In this document: positions 55,482-64,000 of the stretch, piece after piece | Layout: each line of letters begins with the position of its first letter | Numbering within the stretch: the stretch's first letter is position 1 | Made by a program: the position numbers and the translations under genes | Notes under the pieces: model-generated | The model's input: only the letters and a program-made list of their open reading frames with translations | Database searches by the model: none | What the model was told of the DNA's origin: nothing | Origin: Aliiroseovarius sp. S1123 | Lineage (GTDB): Bacteria > Pseudomonadota > Alphaproteobacteria > Rhodobacterales > Rhodobacteraceae | NCBI RefSeq assembly: GCF_023015885.1 | Contig: NZ_JALKBE010000008.1 | Span: 1-64,000, forward strand | DNA: 64,000 nt | Direction: 5' to 3'

Positions 55482-56345
55482 ATGAAACCCCAGAACCCCG
55501 CGCATGCCGCCCCGGCAGATGCTGACGCCCGCAAGGCCGTGAAGCCCGTCATTTGTTACCCGGTCGACAGTCTGAAGGCGCCGAATTTGGAGCTTTACCG
55601 CGCTGCCCGTGCAACATCGCAGAAGGTGGACGAGGTTCTGATTCCCGCCCGTGATGCACGTAGTTTCCATGTGCCCGCTGGGCAGTTCTTTCGCATCTCG
55701 TCGGTCGAAGGGCCGCAGGTAGGGGACTTGAACCTGTGGAACGCCGATGATCTGAGTGAGCGGTTTTATTCGGGCAAAACCCGCGCCCTGCACGGAACGC
55801 ACTTATCGGTGGCGGATCGGATGTGGACCAGCTTTCCCGCCATGCGCCCGATGGCGACGATTATCGACGACACGCTGGATTGGTACGGGTTCGACGAATT
55901 TGGCGGCTCGGTCCATGATGTGATCGGCACGCGCTGCGATCCCTACACCAACAACCTGCTGTCTGGCGGGCAGTATCATCATTGCTGCCATTCCAACCTG
56001 ACCCGCGCCTTGGCCGACCATCTGGGCTGTTCGCTGGACGCGGCACAGCCGCATGTGCATGACGTGCTGAACGTGTTCATGTGCACCGGGTTCACCCGCG
56101 ACACAGGTCAGTATTTCATGAAAGCCAGCCCCGTGCGTCCCGGTGACTACCTTGAATTCTTTGCGGAAATCAATCTTCTGGGCGCGCTCAGCGCCTGTCC
56201 CGGCGGTGATTGTTCGGACGAGCATAGCTCGGACAGTGCGGCCTGTTATCCGCTGCTGGTCGAAGTATTTGCCCCGGAAGAGGGCGCGCTGGGCGATTGG
56301 CAGTCCCCGCCCGTGAACGGCTATGACCAAAGCCACGGGCGCTAA
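55482..56345 (+). CDS. DUF1989 (urea-carboxylase-associated) family protein
   Basis: A 287-residue protein of the DUF1989 family. The domain fills nearly the whole length; conserved-looking segments include QVGDLNLWNADDLSERF, FPAMRPMATIIDDT and the Cys-rich GTRCDPYTN and HHCCHSNLTRAL, which suggest metal binding. Members are found beside urea carboxylase or choline and purine degradation genes, so a role in nitrogen-compound breakdown is plausible but unproven. CGGAG lies before the ATG at 55482. It is divergent from DUF2478. Confidence 0.8.
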   Translation: MKPQNPAHAAPADADARKAVKPVICYPVDSLKAPNLELYRAARATSQKVDEVLIPARDARSFHVPAGQFFRISSVEGPQVGDLNLWNADDLSERFYSGKTRALHGTHLSVADRMWTSFPAMRPMATIIDDTLDWYGFDEFGGSVHDVIGTRCDPYTNNLLSGGQYHHCCHSNLTRALADHLGCSLDAAQPHVHDVLNVFMCTGFTRDTGQYFMKASPVRPGDYLEFFAEINLLGALSACPGGDCSDEHSSDSAACYPLLVEVFAPEEGALGDWQSPPVNGYDQSHGR

Positions 56346-56413
56346 GGAAAACCCCAACTTGCATGTCGCGCCTCAACCCATAGTGTAGGGGGGTATTGTA
56401 GAAGGAGTGTGCC

Positions 56414-57889
56414 ATGCGATCCCTCGGCTGGCGGTTTATTATTGTGGGCGTTTTGTGCCTTGTGATGTTCATCCCCCTAATGATGGTCTCGGACATCGTG
56501 AATTCCCGGCGTCACTATTCCTAAGACACCATCCGGTCGGTCGGACAGGAGTGGGGCGGCGAGCAGACCATTTCCGGCCCGAAAGTCGTGATTCCCGTGA
56601 AGGCGCGTGTCACCGTGACCGAGCTTCACAATGTGATCGACGAAGCGACCGGCCTTGTCATGCGTGACAAGGAAACCGGCGAGAACCTGCAAAAACTGGT
56701 CGAGGTCGAGCGGATTGAAACCCGCGAGCCGCTTCATATCTATCCGGATGTCTTCGATGTGCAGATCGCGACCGAAACCCAGATGCGCCATCGCGGCATT
56801 TTTCAGGTGCCGGTCTATAAGGCGCAGGCCGACATCGCGACCGAGTTCCCGTTTGATCGGGTCGAGGCGCAGCTGGAAGAGGACGAGTTCGCCGTGTGGG
56901 AAGAAGCAAGCCTGCGTCTTTCCGTCAGTTCAAACCGCGCCTTGCGCGGCGAAGCACGCCTGACCGCAGACGGGGAAGAGATCTTGATGGAGCCGCTGGG
57001 CGAGTCAGCGGGGCTGATCGCAGCCCTGACCGGTGGCAAGGCGCAGACGAAATTTGATCTGGCGCTTGGGCTGAATGGCGCGGCCCAGCTGCACGTGGCC
57101 CCGGTGGGCCGGATATCGACGGTCGAGATGAACAGCGACTGGCCCGATCCCAGCTTTGGCGGGGCCTTCCTGCCTGATGGGTCCGAGATTTCCGAGACCG
57201 GGTTCCAAGCCAAGTGGACCATCCCGCATCTGGCGCGCAGCCTGCCGCAAATCTCGCGCCAGGATTACGAGCAAACCGCGCGCAGAAGCACCGCTTTCGG
57301 GGTTAGCTTCTACCAACCCAATGATTTCTATCAAAAAGCTTGGCGCGCGGCGCGTTACGGCATCCTGTTCGTGTCGCTGACTTTCCTGACGGTTCTTCTG
57401 ATGGATATGCAAAGCAAGAAGCCGGTGCATCCGGTGCAATACCTGCTGATCGGTCTGTCGCAGGCAGTGTTTACGCTTCTAATGCTGGCCTATGCCGAGC
57501 AGGTAGGCTTTACCGTTGCCTACATCGGATCGGCGGCGGCCTTGATCCTGTTGTTGTTGATGTTTGGGCGCTTCGCATTGAAGCTCGGATCCCGGACATG
57601 GGTCTTGGGGGGCATGTTGGTGCTGCTGTACGCTGTGCTCTATCTGATCCTCTATTCGACCGACTATGCGCTTCTGGCGGGTGCCACGCTGGCCTTCGTG
57701 GCGATCGGGGCGACCATGTACGCCACGCGGAACGAAGAATGGTACGGCGAAGATGGACCCGGGCCGGGATTGTTCGCCCGACGTACGCCCAAAAAGGCAG
57801 TGGCGCGGTCCAGCCCTGTAGCGACACAAAATTCTGAAGGACCGTGGCGTGCATCACCTTCGGATGACACGCCGAAAGAGGACCAATAA
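56414..57889 (+). pseudogene. creD: creD-like inner membrane protein gene with an in-frame stop
   Basis: The reading frame would encode about 491 residues. The ATG at 56414 follows GGAG, and codons 1-36 give one membrane segment (about 8-29) ending in SRRHYS. Codon 37 (56522-56524) is TAA. The same frame then continues without change through DTIRSVGQEWGG and SGPKVVIPV, the CreD N-terminal pattern, into the usual periplasmic domain and five C-terminal helices (about 315-440). A single base change from CAA, GAA or AAA explains it. A GTG at 56588 could restart translation but would drop the first helix. It may be a recent nonsense mutation, a sequencing error or read-through. Confidence 0.85.
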
Positions 57890-57894
57890 CGAAA

Positions 57895-57920
57895 AAAGAG
57901 GCGCCGAAAGGCGCCTCTTT
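57895..57920. terminator. Bidirectional terminator between creD and deoD
   Basis: AAAGAGGCGCC-GAAA-GGCGCCTCTTT is a perfect eleven-base stem with a GNRA loop (57895-57920). A run of A before it and of T at its end serve both strands, so it can end creD and deoD transcripts. Confidence 0.88.
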
Positions 57921-57944
57921 CGCATTCAGGATGATCGGGTGCGG

Positions 57945-58649
57945 TCAGGCGAAGGCCGCCTCAAGTGCAATCTCAACCATGTCGCCAAAGGTCTTCTCGC
58001 GTTGGTCCGAGGGCAGCGCCTCGCCGGTTTGCAGGTGATCAGACACCGTCATGATCCCCAGCGCCCGTACGCCATAACGGTTGGCCAGCATATAAAGCTC
58101 GGCCGCTTCCATCTCGACCCCCAGAATGCCGTGGCGGGTCATCTCTTTGTTCAGGTCAGGGCGTTCGTCATAGAACGTGTCGGATGAATAGATCCCACCC
58201 ACATGCACGCCCACATCGCGGCCACGTGCGGCGGCAACGGCGGCTTCCAGCAGGCCATAATCCGCGCAGGGCGAGAAGTTCAGCTCGCGGAAAATGGTGT
58301 TCGACGGCGTGCCTACGGTTGTGCAGGTCATTGCGATCACCATGTCACGGACCTTTACATGCGGCTGCATGCCGCCACAGGATCCAATACGGATCAGCGT
58401 TTTCGCACCGTAATCGCGGATCAGCTCGTTCGCGTAGATCGAGATCGACGGCATCCCCATGCCAGACCCCTGAATGGTCACACGGTTTCCTTTATAGGTG
58501 CCGGTAAAGCCCAGCATCCCGCGCACCTCGTTGACCAGCTCGGCCCCTTCAAGAAAGGTCTCAGCGGCCCAGCGGGCGCGATAGGGGTCGCCCGGCATCA
58601 GAACGGTTTCAGCGATTTGGCCCTGTTCGGCCCCGATATGGACGGTCAT
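57945..58649 (-). CDS. deoD: Purine-nucleoside phosphorylase, DeoD type
   Basis: A 234-residue hexameric phosphorylase that splits purine nucleosides with phosphate. The N-terminus ends in [10 protein letters not shown], then IRIGSCGGM for phosphate binding, and the substrate loop [13 protein letters not shown], all typical of DeoD. AGGAGCC precedes the ATG. It stands alone beyond the shared terminator and is divergent from the DUF4329 gene. Confidence 0.94.
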   Translation of the reverse strand: MTVHIGAEQGQIAETVLMPGDPYRARWAAETFLEGAELVNEVRGMLGFTGTYKGNRVTIQGSGMGMPSISIYANELIRDYGAKTLIRIGSCGGMQPHVKVRDMVIAMTCTTVGTPSNTIFRELNFSPCADYGLLEAAVAAARGRDVGVHVGGIYSSDTFYDERPDLNKEMTRHGILGVEMEAAELYMLANRYGVRALGIMTVSDHLQTGEALPSDQREKTFGDMVEIALEAAFA

Positions 58650-58695
58650 GGTTGGCTCCTATATTCAAGAAGGGTCGCAGGCAAAGGAGAGCCCC

Positions 58696-59220
58696 GTGCG
58701 CTGGATCGTATTCCCATTCTTTATCGTGCCAAGTTTAACCCATGCGCAAGAGGCAGCCGAGTTGACGCTGGTGAAACAGGTTTTCGCCGAGCTTCAGCCA
58801 AGGTCCATCCGTTGGAACCGCGAGTATTGCGGTTATATCGGCTATGACGCCGATGGCACCCTTTCAGCGTCACGCCCGACACCCGGCAAACGGGATGCGT
58901 GTCTGCCGGATGACCCCGAAAATCTCGAAACCATCGTGGCCTCGTATCACACCCACGGCGCGTTCTCGACCGACTACGCGAACGAGGTGCCGTCGGGCGA
59001 GGATATGGAAGGCGACGAGGACGAGGGGATCGACGGCTGGGTCGCCACGCCGGGCGGGCGGCTTTGGTATATTGATACGGAAGACATGGTGACCACGCAG
59101 ATTTGCGGGATCGGATGCCTGCCGATGGACGAAGATTTTCAGCCCGGCGACATGGGGCATGTCGCCCAGAGCTATAGCTATGATGCGTTGGTCAAGAAGC
59201 TGGAAGATGGGGGCGTCTGA
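58696..59220 (+). CDS. Exported DUF4329 domain protein
   Basis: A protein of about 174 residues. I chose the GTG at 58696, because AGGAG lies seven bases before it and it opens straight into a signal peptide, RWIVFPFFIVPSLTHA, cut near residue 18. The mature part contains VASYHTHGAFST and EVPSGEDMEGDED, which match the DUF4329 family, a JAB-like fold sometimes found as a tip of secreted toxins. Here it is a lone short domain. Histidines and acids of the YHTHG segment may bind metal. Function is unknown. Confidence 0.75.
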   Translation: MRWIVFPFFIVPSLTHAQEAAELTLVKQVFAELQPRSIRWNREYCGYIGYDADGTLSASRPTPGKRDACLPDDPENLETIVASYHTHGAFSTDYANEVPSGEDMEGDEDEGIDGWVATPGGRLWYIDTEDMVTTQICGIGCLPMDEDFQPGDMGHVAQSYSYDALVKKLEDGGV

Positions 59221-59264
59221 GGAAACTCAGTGCGCGCGCGCCGGATCGGACATGACGCCCAACC

Positions 59265-59897
59265 CTAGTTGCGTTGGGGCTTGCCTGCCGGGTCTTTCGC
59301 ATCCCCGAACCAGATCGACCAGAACGTCCGGTACTGCCCCTGAACCTTGGCGCGGCCAAAGCCAATCCCGACCGAGCGCCATGTTTTGCGCCGCCACATG
59401 CCTTCGTTCAGGATGACCTTGCGGTGATTGGGCGAATTCAGGAAGCCTTTGATCACAACCTCTGGGTCGCTATATCCCCACGCGGTAATTTCATAGCCGT
59501 TCTTGCGGTAGCGCGTGCGCAAGCGCTTGGGCGCGTCCCACATGGCTTTCGGGGCGCCGTGATTGGCATAATAGGGCGCGTCGCTCCAGCTGTGCGTGTT
59601 TGTGCCCGGGATGGGGCCGCCACGGGGGGCGATGTTGCGGGTGAAGTCCTCGACATGGCGTCCGGCAACAAGGGTCAGGCTGGAGGACAGCGGGATCGAC
59701 GGCAACCCGCGCTTTGCACGTTCGCGCATCAGAATATCATAGGCCTGTTTTTCGATGTCACTCAGGTGGTCATTCGGGGTCGGCTTATAATAGTTGAACG
59801 CCCCGGTTTTCGAGCTGACCAAGATTGGGTCACCCGCTAGCGCGGGTGACTGAAGAGCGAACAGCCCCAGAGCTGCTGTCATAAGAAGCTTTTTCAT
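59265..59897 (-). CDS. Exported CAP (SCP/PR-1) domain protein
   Basis: A protein of about 210 residues with a signal peptide (KKLLMTAALGLFALQSPALA) and a CAP domain. Conserved CAP elements are GRHVEDF, NTHSWSD and FLNSPNHRKVILN, with the histidines and Glu that line the cavity. Bacterial CAP proteins are secreted and their activity is mostly unknown. The ATG at 59897 has GGCGAG upstream. It converges with the DUF4329 gene. Confidence 0.82.
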   Translation of the reverse strand: MKKLLMTAALGLFALQSPALAGDPILVSSKTGAFNYYKPTPNDHLSDIEKQAYDILMRERAKRGLPSIPLSSSLTLVAGRHVEDFTRNIAPRGGPIPGTNTHSWSDAPYYANHGAPKAMWDAPKRLRTRYRKNGYEITAWGYSDPEVVIKGFLNSPNHRKVILNEGMWRRKTWRSVGIGFGRAKVQGQYRTFWSIWFGDAKDPAGKPQRN

Positions 59898-60025
59898 GTG
59901 GACACTCGCCTTTGGTTTGACTCGACGCACTACTTTCACGAGACTTACGCGCGAAATGAGGCTGAATTCTGCACCGAATGGTGCAAAATCGCGTCAATTG
60001 TTTCCAATGCGAGTTACCGCTTGTC

Positions 60026-61990
60026 CTATTCTGCAGCGATGCCCTTTGGCGCAACCAGCGTCACGATGTCTTCCATGATCGTGTTCAGCTCGAAATCCTT
60101 CGGCGTATAGACCTTGGCCACACCCATCGCGCGCAGGCGCGCGGCGTCTTCGTCCGGGATGATGCCACCTGCGACCACGGGCACGTCGCCCAGACCGGCG
60201 TCTTTCATACGCTCCATCAGCTCTTCCAGCAGCGGAATGTGGCTGCCCGACAGGATCGACAGGCCAACCACATGGGCTTTGGTTTCCAGCGCCGAGGCCA
60301 CCAGCTCTTCGGGCGTCAGGCGGATGCCTTCATAGGTAATGTCCATGCCGCAATCGCGGGCGCGGGCAGCGATTTGTTCGGCTCCGTTCGAATGGCCGTC
60401 GAGGCCCGGCTTGCCAACCAGGAAGGTCAGGCGGCGGCCCAGAGCGTCTGATACGGCATCGACGCGCGCACGGATTTCGTCCAGCCCTTCGGTGCGGTTC
60501 GAGGGGTTCTTCGACACACCTGTGGGCGCGCGATACTGGCCAAAGGTCTGGCGCATCACTTCGCCCCATTCGCCGGTGGTCACGCCTGCTTTGGCGGCGG
60601 CGATCGAGGACGGCATGATGTTCTCGCCGGATTTAGCGGCGGCGCGCAGGGCGTTCAAGGCATCTTGCACGGCGGCGTCGTCGCGATCCGCACGCCACTG
60701 TTCCAGACGTGCGATCTGGTCAGCTTCGGCTTCTTTATCAGCGACCATGATGGCCCCGTCACCAGCGGTCAGCGGGCTTTCGGTGGTCTCGAGCCATTTG
60801 TTCACACCGACAACCGTGGTGTCGCCGACCTCGATCTTGCCGATGCGGGCGGCGTTGGATTCTACCAGACGCGACTTCATGTATTCGATGGCCGCAACCG
60901 CGCCCCCCATGCCGTCAATCTGGGCAAGCTCGGCACGTGCACCTTCCTTCAGCTCGGCCACTTTGCGTTCCACGGCGGGGTTTTCGTCGAACAGGTCGTC
61001 GAACTCCAACAGGTCGGTTTCATAGGCCAGGATCTGTTGCATGCGCAGCGACCACTGCTGGTCCCACGGGCGGGGCAAGCCAAGCGCTTCGTTCCATGCA
61101 GGCAGCTGCACCGCACGGGCGCGGGCGTTTTTCGACAGCGTCACGGCCAGCATTTCGATCAGGATGCGGTAGACGTTGTTTTCCGGCTGCTGCTCGGTCA
61201 GGCCAAGGCTGTTCACCTGAACGCCGTAGCGGAAGCGGCGGAATTTCGGGTCTTCAACGCCATACCGCTCGCGGGTGATTTCGTCCCACAGCTCGACAAA
61301 GGCGCGCATCTTGCACATCTCGGTCACAAAGCGAATGCCTGCGTTCACGAAGAACGAGATACGCCCGACCATCGCGGGGAAGGCCTCGGCGGGTACTTTT
61401 TCCTTCAGGTCGTCCAGGACGGCAATGGCTGTGGCCAGTGCGAACGCCAGCTCCTCCTCTGGCGTCGCACCGGCTTCCTGCAGGTGATAGGAACACACGT
61501 TCATCGGGTTCCATTTCGGCAGGTGTTCACGGGTGTAGGCGGCAACATCGGTAATCATGCGCAGCGACGGCTTCGGCGGACATACATATGTACCGCGCGA
61601 CAGGTATTCTTTGATGATGTCGTTCTGAACGGTGCCCTGCAGCTTCGAGATATCGGCGCCCTGTTCCTCGGCGGCGGCAATATAAAGCGACAAAAGCCAC
61701 GGCGCAGTGGCGTTGATCGTCATCGAGGTGTTCATCTGTTCAAGCGGGATATTGTCAAACAGGCTGCGCATGTCGCCCAGGTGGCTGAGCGGCACGCCCA
61801 CCTTGCCCACCTCGCCACGCGACAGCTTGTGGTCGCTGTCATAGCCGGTCTGGGTCGGCAGGTCGAAGGCCACCGACAGGCCGGTCTGACCTTTGGCCAG
61901 GTTGGTGCGGTACAGTTCGTTCGAGGCCTTTGCGGTCGAGTGACCCGCATAGGTGCGGAAAAGCCAGGGGCGGATGGTATTCGAAGACAT
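60026..61990 (-). CDS. ecm: Ethylmalonyl-CoA mutase
   Basis: A 654-residue adenosylcobalamin enzyme of the methylmalonyl-CoA mutase family. The catalytic barrel starts with YRTNLAKGQTGLSVAFDLPT, and the C-terminal B12 domain has the Asp-x-His-x-x-Gly motif DGHSNG (near residue 530), followed by GLSILSGSH. The substrate-channel region and the proximity of ccr mark it as ethylmalonyl-CoA mutase (also meaA). It turns ethylmalonyl-CoA to methylsuccinyl-CoA in the ethylmalonyl-CoA pathway, used to assimilate acetate. Confidence 0.93.
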   Translation of the reverse strand: MSSNTIRPWLFRTYAGHSTAKASNELYRTNLAKGQTGLSVAFDLPTQTGYDSDHKLSRGEVGKVGVPLSHLGDMRSLFDNIPLEQMNTSMTINATAPWLLSLYIAAAEEQGADISKLQGTVQNDIIKEYLSRGTYVCPPKPSLRMITDVAAYTREHLPKWNPMNVCSYHLQEAGATPEEELAFALATAIAVLDDLKEKVPAEAFPAMVGRISFFVNAGIRFVTEMCKMRAFVELWDEITRERYGVEDPKFRRFRYGVQVNSLGLTEQQPENNVYRILIEMLAVTLSKNARARAVQLPAWNEALGLPRPWDQQWSLRMQQILAYETDLLEFDDLFDENPAVERKVAELKEGARAELAQIDGMGGAVAAIEYMKSRLVESNAARIGKIEVGDTTVVGVNKWLETTESPLTAGDGAIMVADKEAEADQIARLEQWRADRDDAAVQDALNALRAAAKSGENIMPSSIAAAKAGVTTGEWGEVMRQTFGQYRAPTGVSKNPSNRTEGLDEIRARVDAVSDALGRRLTFLVGKPGLDGHSNGAEQIAARARDCGMDITYEGIRLTPEELVASALETKAHVVGLSILSGSHIPLLEELMERMKDAGLGDVPVVAGGIIPDEDAARLRAMGVAKVYTPKDFELNTIMEDIVTLVAPKGIAAE

Positions 61991-62029
61991 GGCAGAGACT
62001 CACCTTATGTTGCGCTGCAGCATTTTTAG

Positions 62030-62051
62030 TTGCGCAAGAAAATTACGCAAG
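62030..62051. promoter_or_regulatory. Direct repeats upstream of ecm
   Basis: TTGCGCAAG (62030-62038) and TTACGCAAG (62043-62051) are related nine-base copies 13 bases apart, 40-60 bases before the ecm start on the other strand. Spacing is a little over one helix turn. They may be a regulator site; the protein is unknown. Confidence 0.4.
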
Positions 62052-62186
62052 GGGTAAAATCACGGGAAGAAAGTTACGTGGGGCGGTGCGCGTGGCGTGA
62101 CGCTCTCGCTGGTCGCATTGGAGATGCCAGATTGACTGGCGTCACTCCTTCTTTACCTTTCTGAAAAATGGTGAGAAGGCTTGAGC

Positions 62187-63629
62187 ATGACGCGCGTTGT
62201 GGAACTTCCTCTTTGGTTGCTTGTGCTGATCCTGGCTTTTGCCACGGTGACCTTTGCCTCGCATTTTCTGTTCCCGTCTGTGCGTTGGTTCTTTCGTAAG
62301 CGGCTGGAGCGTGCTGTCGCCAAGTTGAATGAACGGCTGGAGCGTCCGATCGAGCCGTTCAAGCTGGCGCGGCGCTATGACATGGTGCAGCGGCTGTCGT
62401 ATGACCCGGAAGTGGCCAAGGCCATCGTAGACCACGCGCGCAAGGCGGGCATCCCGGAACAGGTGGCATTTGAGAAAGCCCAGCGTTACGCGCGCGAGAT
62501 CGTGCCGCGGTTCTCGGCCACCGCCTATTTCGGGTTTGGCATTCGGTTGGCGAAACTCTTGTCGCGCGCTTTCTATCGTGTGCGCCTTGGTGCCTTTGAC
62601 GAAGCGCGGCTGAGCGAGATTGATCCCGACGCGACGGTCATCTTCGTGATGAACCACCGCTCTAACATGGACTATGTGCTGGTCACATGGTTGGCGGCCG
62701 AACGGTCGCACCTGTCTTATGCGGTGGGTGAATGGGCGCGAGTCTGGCCATTGCGGATGTTGATCAGGTCGATGGGGGCGTATTTCATCCGGCGCAAAAG
62801 TCGCAACAACCTCTATCGTAAAGTGCTTTCACGCTATGTGCGCATGGCGACGGATGGTGGTGTGACGCAAGCCATGTTCCCGGAAGGGGGGCTGAGCCTG
62901 AATGGCGAGGTCGGTGCACCCAAGCTGGGGCTGCTCAGCTACATTGTGCAAGACTTCGTTCCGGGCGAAAGCCGCAACGTGGTCTTTATTCCGGTCGCGA
63001 TGAACTATGACCGGGTGCTGGAAGATCGCGTGCTGGTGTCTGCGGATATCAAGGGCACCCGCCGTTTCGGGCTTCGGTTCAAATATGTGGCACGTCACGT
63101 GGGGCGGCATGTTTGGCAACGGGTCACGGGGCGGTTCTATCGCTTTGGCTATGCCTCGGTATCCTTTGGTGATCCGGTGTCGCTGGTAGATTTCTTGGGT
63201 GGGAACCCACCTGAAGACATGTTGGAGCCTCTGGGGGATACGCTGATGGCGCGTATTCGTGATGTGGTGCCGGTACTGCCGGTGCCGGTGGTCTCGGCTA
63301 TTTTACTTGAGGGTGATGGGCAGACCCGCGCCGAGATCGCCGCGCGCTTTGATGCTTTGGTCTCGGCGATGGAGGCCGACGGCGCACATGTCCATATCCC
63401 GCGGGGGGACATGGCTTACGCGGCCGAAGTGGGGCTGCGTGAACTTTTACTGCGGAAGATCATAACTGAAGAGGGCGAGGGTGATGCGGCCCAATTCCGT
63501 CTGCATCGTCCCGACAGGCTGATCCTGGCCTATTACGCGAATTCGATCGCGCATCTCAGCCCGGAATTAGAGCCCATTCATATCTCGGATCTGACACCCG
63601 CCGAGGTCGCGGACGCGTCTGTGCTATAA
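62187..63629 (+). CDS. PlsB-like glycerol-3-phosphate acyltransferase family protein
   Basis: A protein of about 480 residues. The membrane anchor is at residues 8-28. The acyltransferase motif is NHRSNMD (156-162), i.e. NHxxxxD, with FPEGG at 231-235, as in PlsB/PlsC enzymes that acylate glycerol 3-phosphate or lysophosphatidate. It is shorter than enterobacterial PlsB (about 800). AAGG lies before the ATG at 62187. It lies between ecm and ccr, whose pathway handles acyl-CoA, but lipid synthesis is the safer call. Confidence 0.85.
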   Translation: MTRVVELPLWLLVLILAFATVTFASHFLFPSVRWFFRKRLERAVAKLNERLERPIEPFKLARRYDMVQRLSYDPEVAKAIVDHARKAGIPEQVAFEKAQRYAREIVPRFSATAYFGFGIRLAKLLSRAFYRVRLGAFDEARLSEIDPDATVIFVMNHRSNMDYVLVTWLAAERSHLSYAVGEWARVWPLRMLIRSMGAYFIRRKSRNNLYRKVLSRYVRMATDGGVTQAMFPEGGLSLNGEVGAPKLGLLSYIVQDFVPGESRNVVFIPVAMNYDRVLEDRVLVSADIKGTRRFGLRFKYVARHVGRHVWQRVTGRFYRFGYASVSFGDPVSLVDFLGGNPPEDMLEPLGDTLMARIRDVVPVLPVPVVSAILLEGDGQTRAEIAARFDALVSAMEADGAHVHIPRGDMAYAAEVGLRELLLRKIITEEGEGDAAQFRLHRPDRLILAYYANSIAHLSPELEPIHISDLTPAEVADASVL

Positions 63630-63804
63630 TGCGCATGGGATGCGCCTGCTTGACGTTAAGGTCAAAATTGGGCGCGACATAAAATTACAAAAAGTTGCCA
63701 AATGGTGTTGCAATCTTGCTTTTGGAAAAGTAATGCTGCAGTAGCAGCCGCAATTCTGCACTGCGGCGATAGAATCAAATAACACGCGAAAACAGGAGGC
63801 CGCC
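63630..63804 (+). promoter_or_regulatory. Upstream region of ccr
   Basis: No gene fits here. It holds TTGC-rich repeats (GTTGCCAAA and GTTGCAATCTTGC at 63694-63719) and two short palindromes, GCTGC-AGTA-GCAGC (63735-63748) and CCGCA...TGCGG (63748-63766). AGGAGG (63794-63799) is a near-perfect ribosome binding site for ccr. Repeated TTGC motifs are reminiscent of sites for short-chain acyl-CoA regulators such as PccR/RamB, but the match is loose. Confidence 0.4.
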
Positions 63805-64000
63805 ATGGCTTTGGACACGCAAACTGGCATCGCCGAATATGATGCTCCGAAGAAAGATCTCTACGAGATCGGTGAAATGCCCCCGCTGGGCCACGTTCCC
63901 GCACAGATGTACGCATGGGCGATCCGCCGCGATCGTCAGGGCGAACCCAACAAGGCCATGCAGGTTGAAGTCGTAGAGACTCCCACCTTGGACAGCCACG
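63805..64000 (+). CDS. ccr: Crotonyl-CoA carboxylase/reductase, N-terminal part (runs off the window)
   Basis: The first 65 codons, MALDTQTGIAEYDAPKKDLY onward, match the N-terminus of crotonyl-CoA carboxylase/reductase, which reduces crotonyl-CoA and carboxylates it to ethylmalonyl-CoA with NADPH and CO2. GEMPPLGHVPAQMYAWAIRR is characteristic. AGGAGG lies five bases before the ATG. It is the defining enzyme of the pathway that ecm serves. Only the start is visible. Confidence 0.9.
   Translation, partial: MALDTQTGIAEYDAPKKDLYEIGEMPPLGHVPAQMYAWAIRRDRQGEPNKAMQVEVVETPTLDSH

Overview
The window looks like chromosome from a marine alphaproteobacterium of the Rhodobacteraceae (Roseobacter group). 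The evidence is the ethylmalonyl-CoA pathway genes at the right edge (ecm and the start of ccr), a PutA without a DNA-binding domain beside an Lrp-type putR, a short DUF6280 protein, a DUF2497 (PopZ-type) protein, and protein sequences and GC-rich codon use typical of that family. This placement is inference from gene content; no 16S gene is present.

Layout. Bases 1-10440 are accessory DNA: the end of an IS3-type element, a very short tyrosine recombinase, a TetR / cytochrome b561 / RND-efflux cluster, a GNAT-cupin-AraC group, and a 497-residue integrase next to the 3' end of tRNA-Cys(GCA). I read this as one end of a tRNA-anchored integrated island whose far end lies left of the window. Bases 10441-34177 are housekeeping: pcm and a TolC channel, a PopZ-type protein, cobQ, efp with rluE, an operon of tyrosine phosphatase, lipid-exporter-like ABC protein and ygfZ, two aminotransferases, valS, pgm, an Lrp/ornithine-decarboxylase pair, metF with a divergent metR, suhB and a tiny Flp-like pilin. 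Bases 34178-39134 hold a rhomboid protease, putA with its divergent regulator, and tRNA-Leu(UAA).

Bases 39208-50932 form a reductive pyrimidine catabolism locus. PreT/PreA reduce uracil or thymine, HydA opens the ring, HyuC removes the carbamoyl group, and an NMT1-type ABC transporter with two different permeases probably imports the base or a related precursor. Two overlapping TetR genes of the RutR type probably regulate it. A perfect palindrome in front of preT resembles the known RutR operator, and a different inverted repeat lies in the divergent TetR/hyuC promoter region. An unrecognised small secreted protein is embedded between hyuC and hydA.

Bases 51011-64000 are mixed: ychF, a VOC protein, trpA, a DAO-family oxidase, DUF2478 and DUF1989 proteins, a creD reading frame broken by one in-frame TAA, deoD, two exported proteins (DUF4329 and a CAP-domain protein), ecm, a PlsB-like acyltransferase and the first 65 codons of ccr. 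Tight overlaps (ATGA, TAATG or GTGA) mark several operons. No stretch longer than about 250 bases lacks a gene or recognisable signal.

I did not find an unmistakable new defence or biosynthetic system. The best leads are the two-regulator pyrimidine locus with its extra secreted protein, the island end with two unlike tyrosine recombinases, and the creD nonsense codon.
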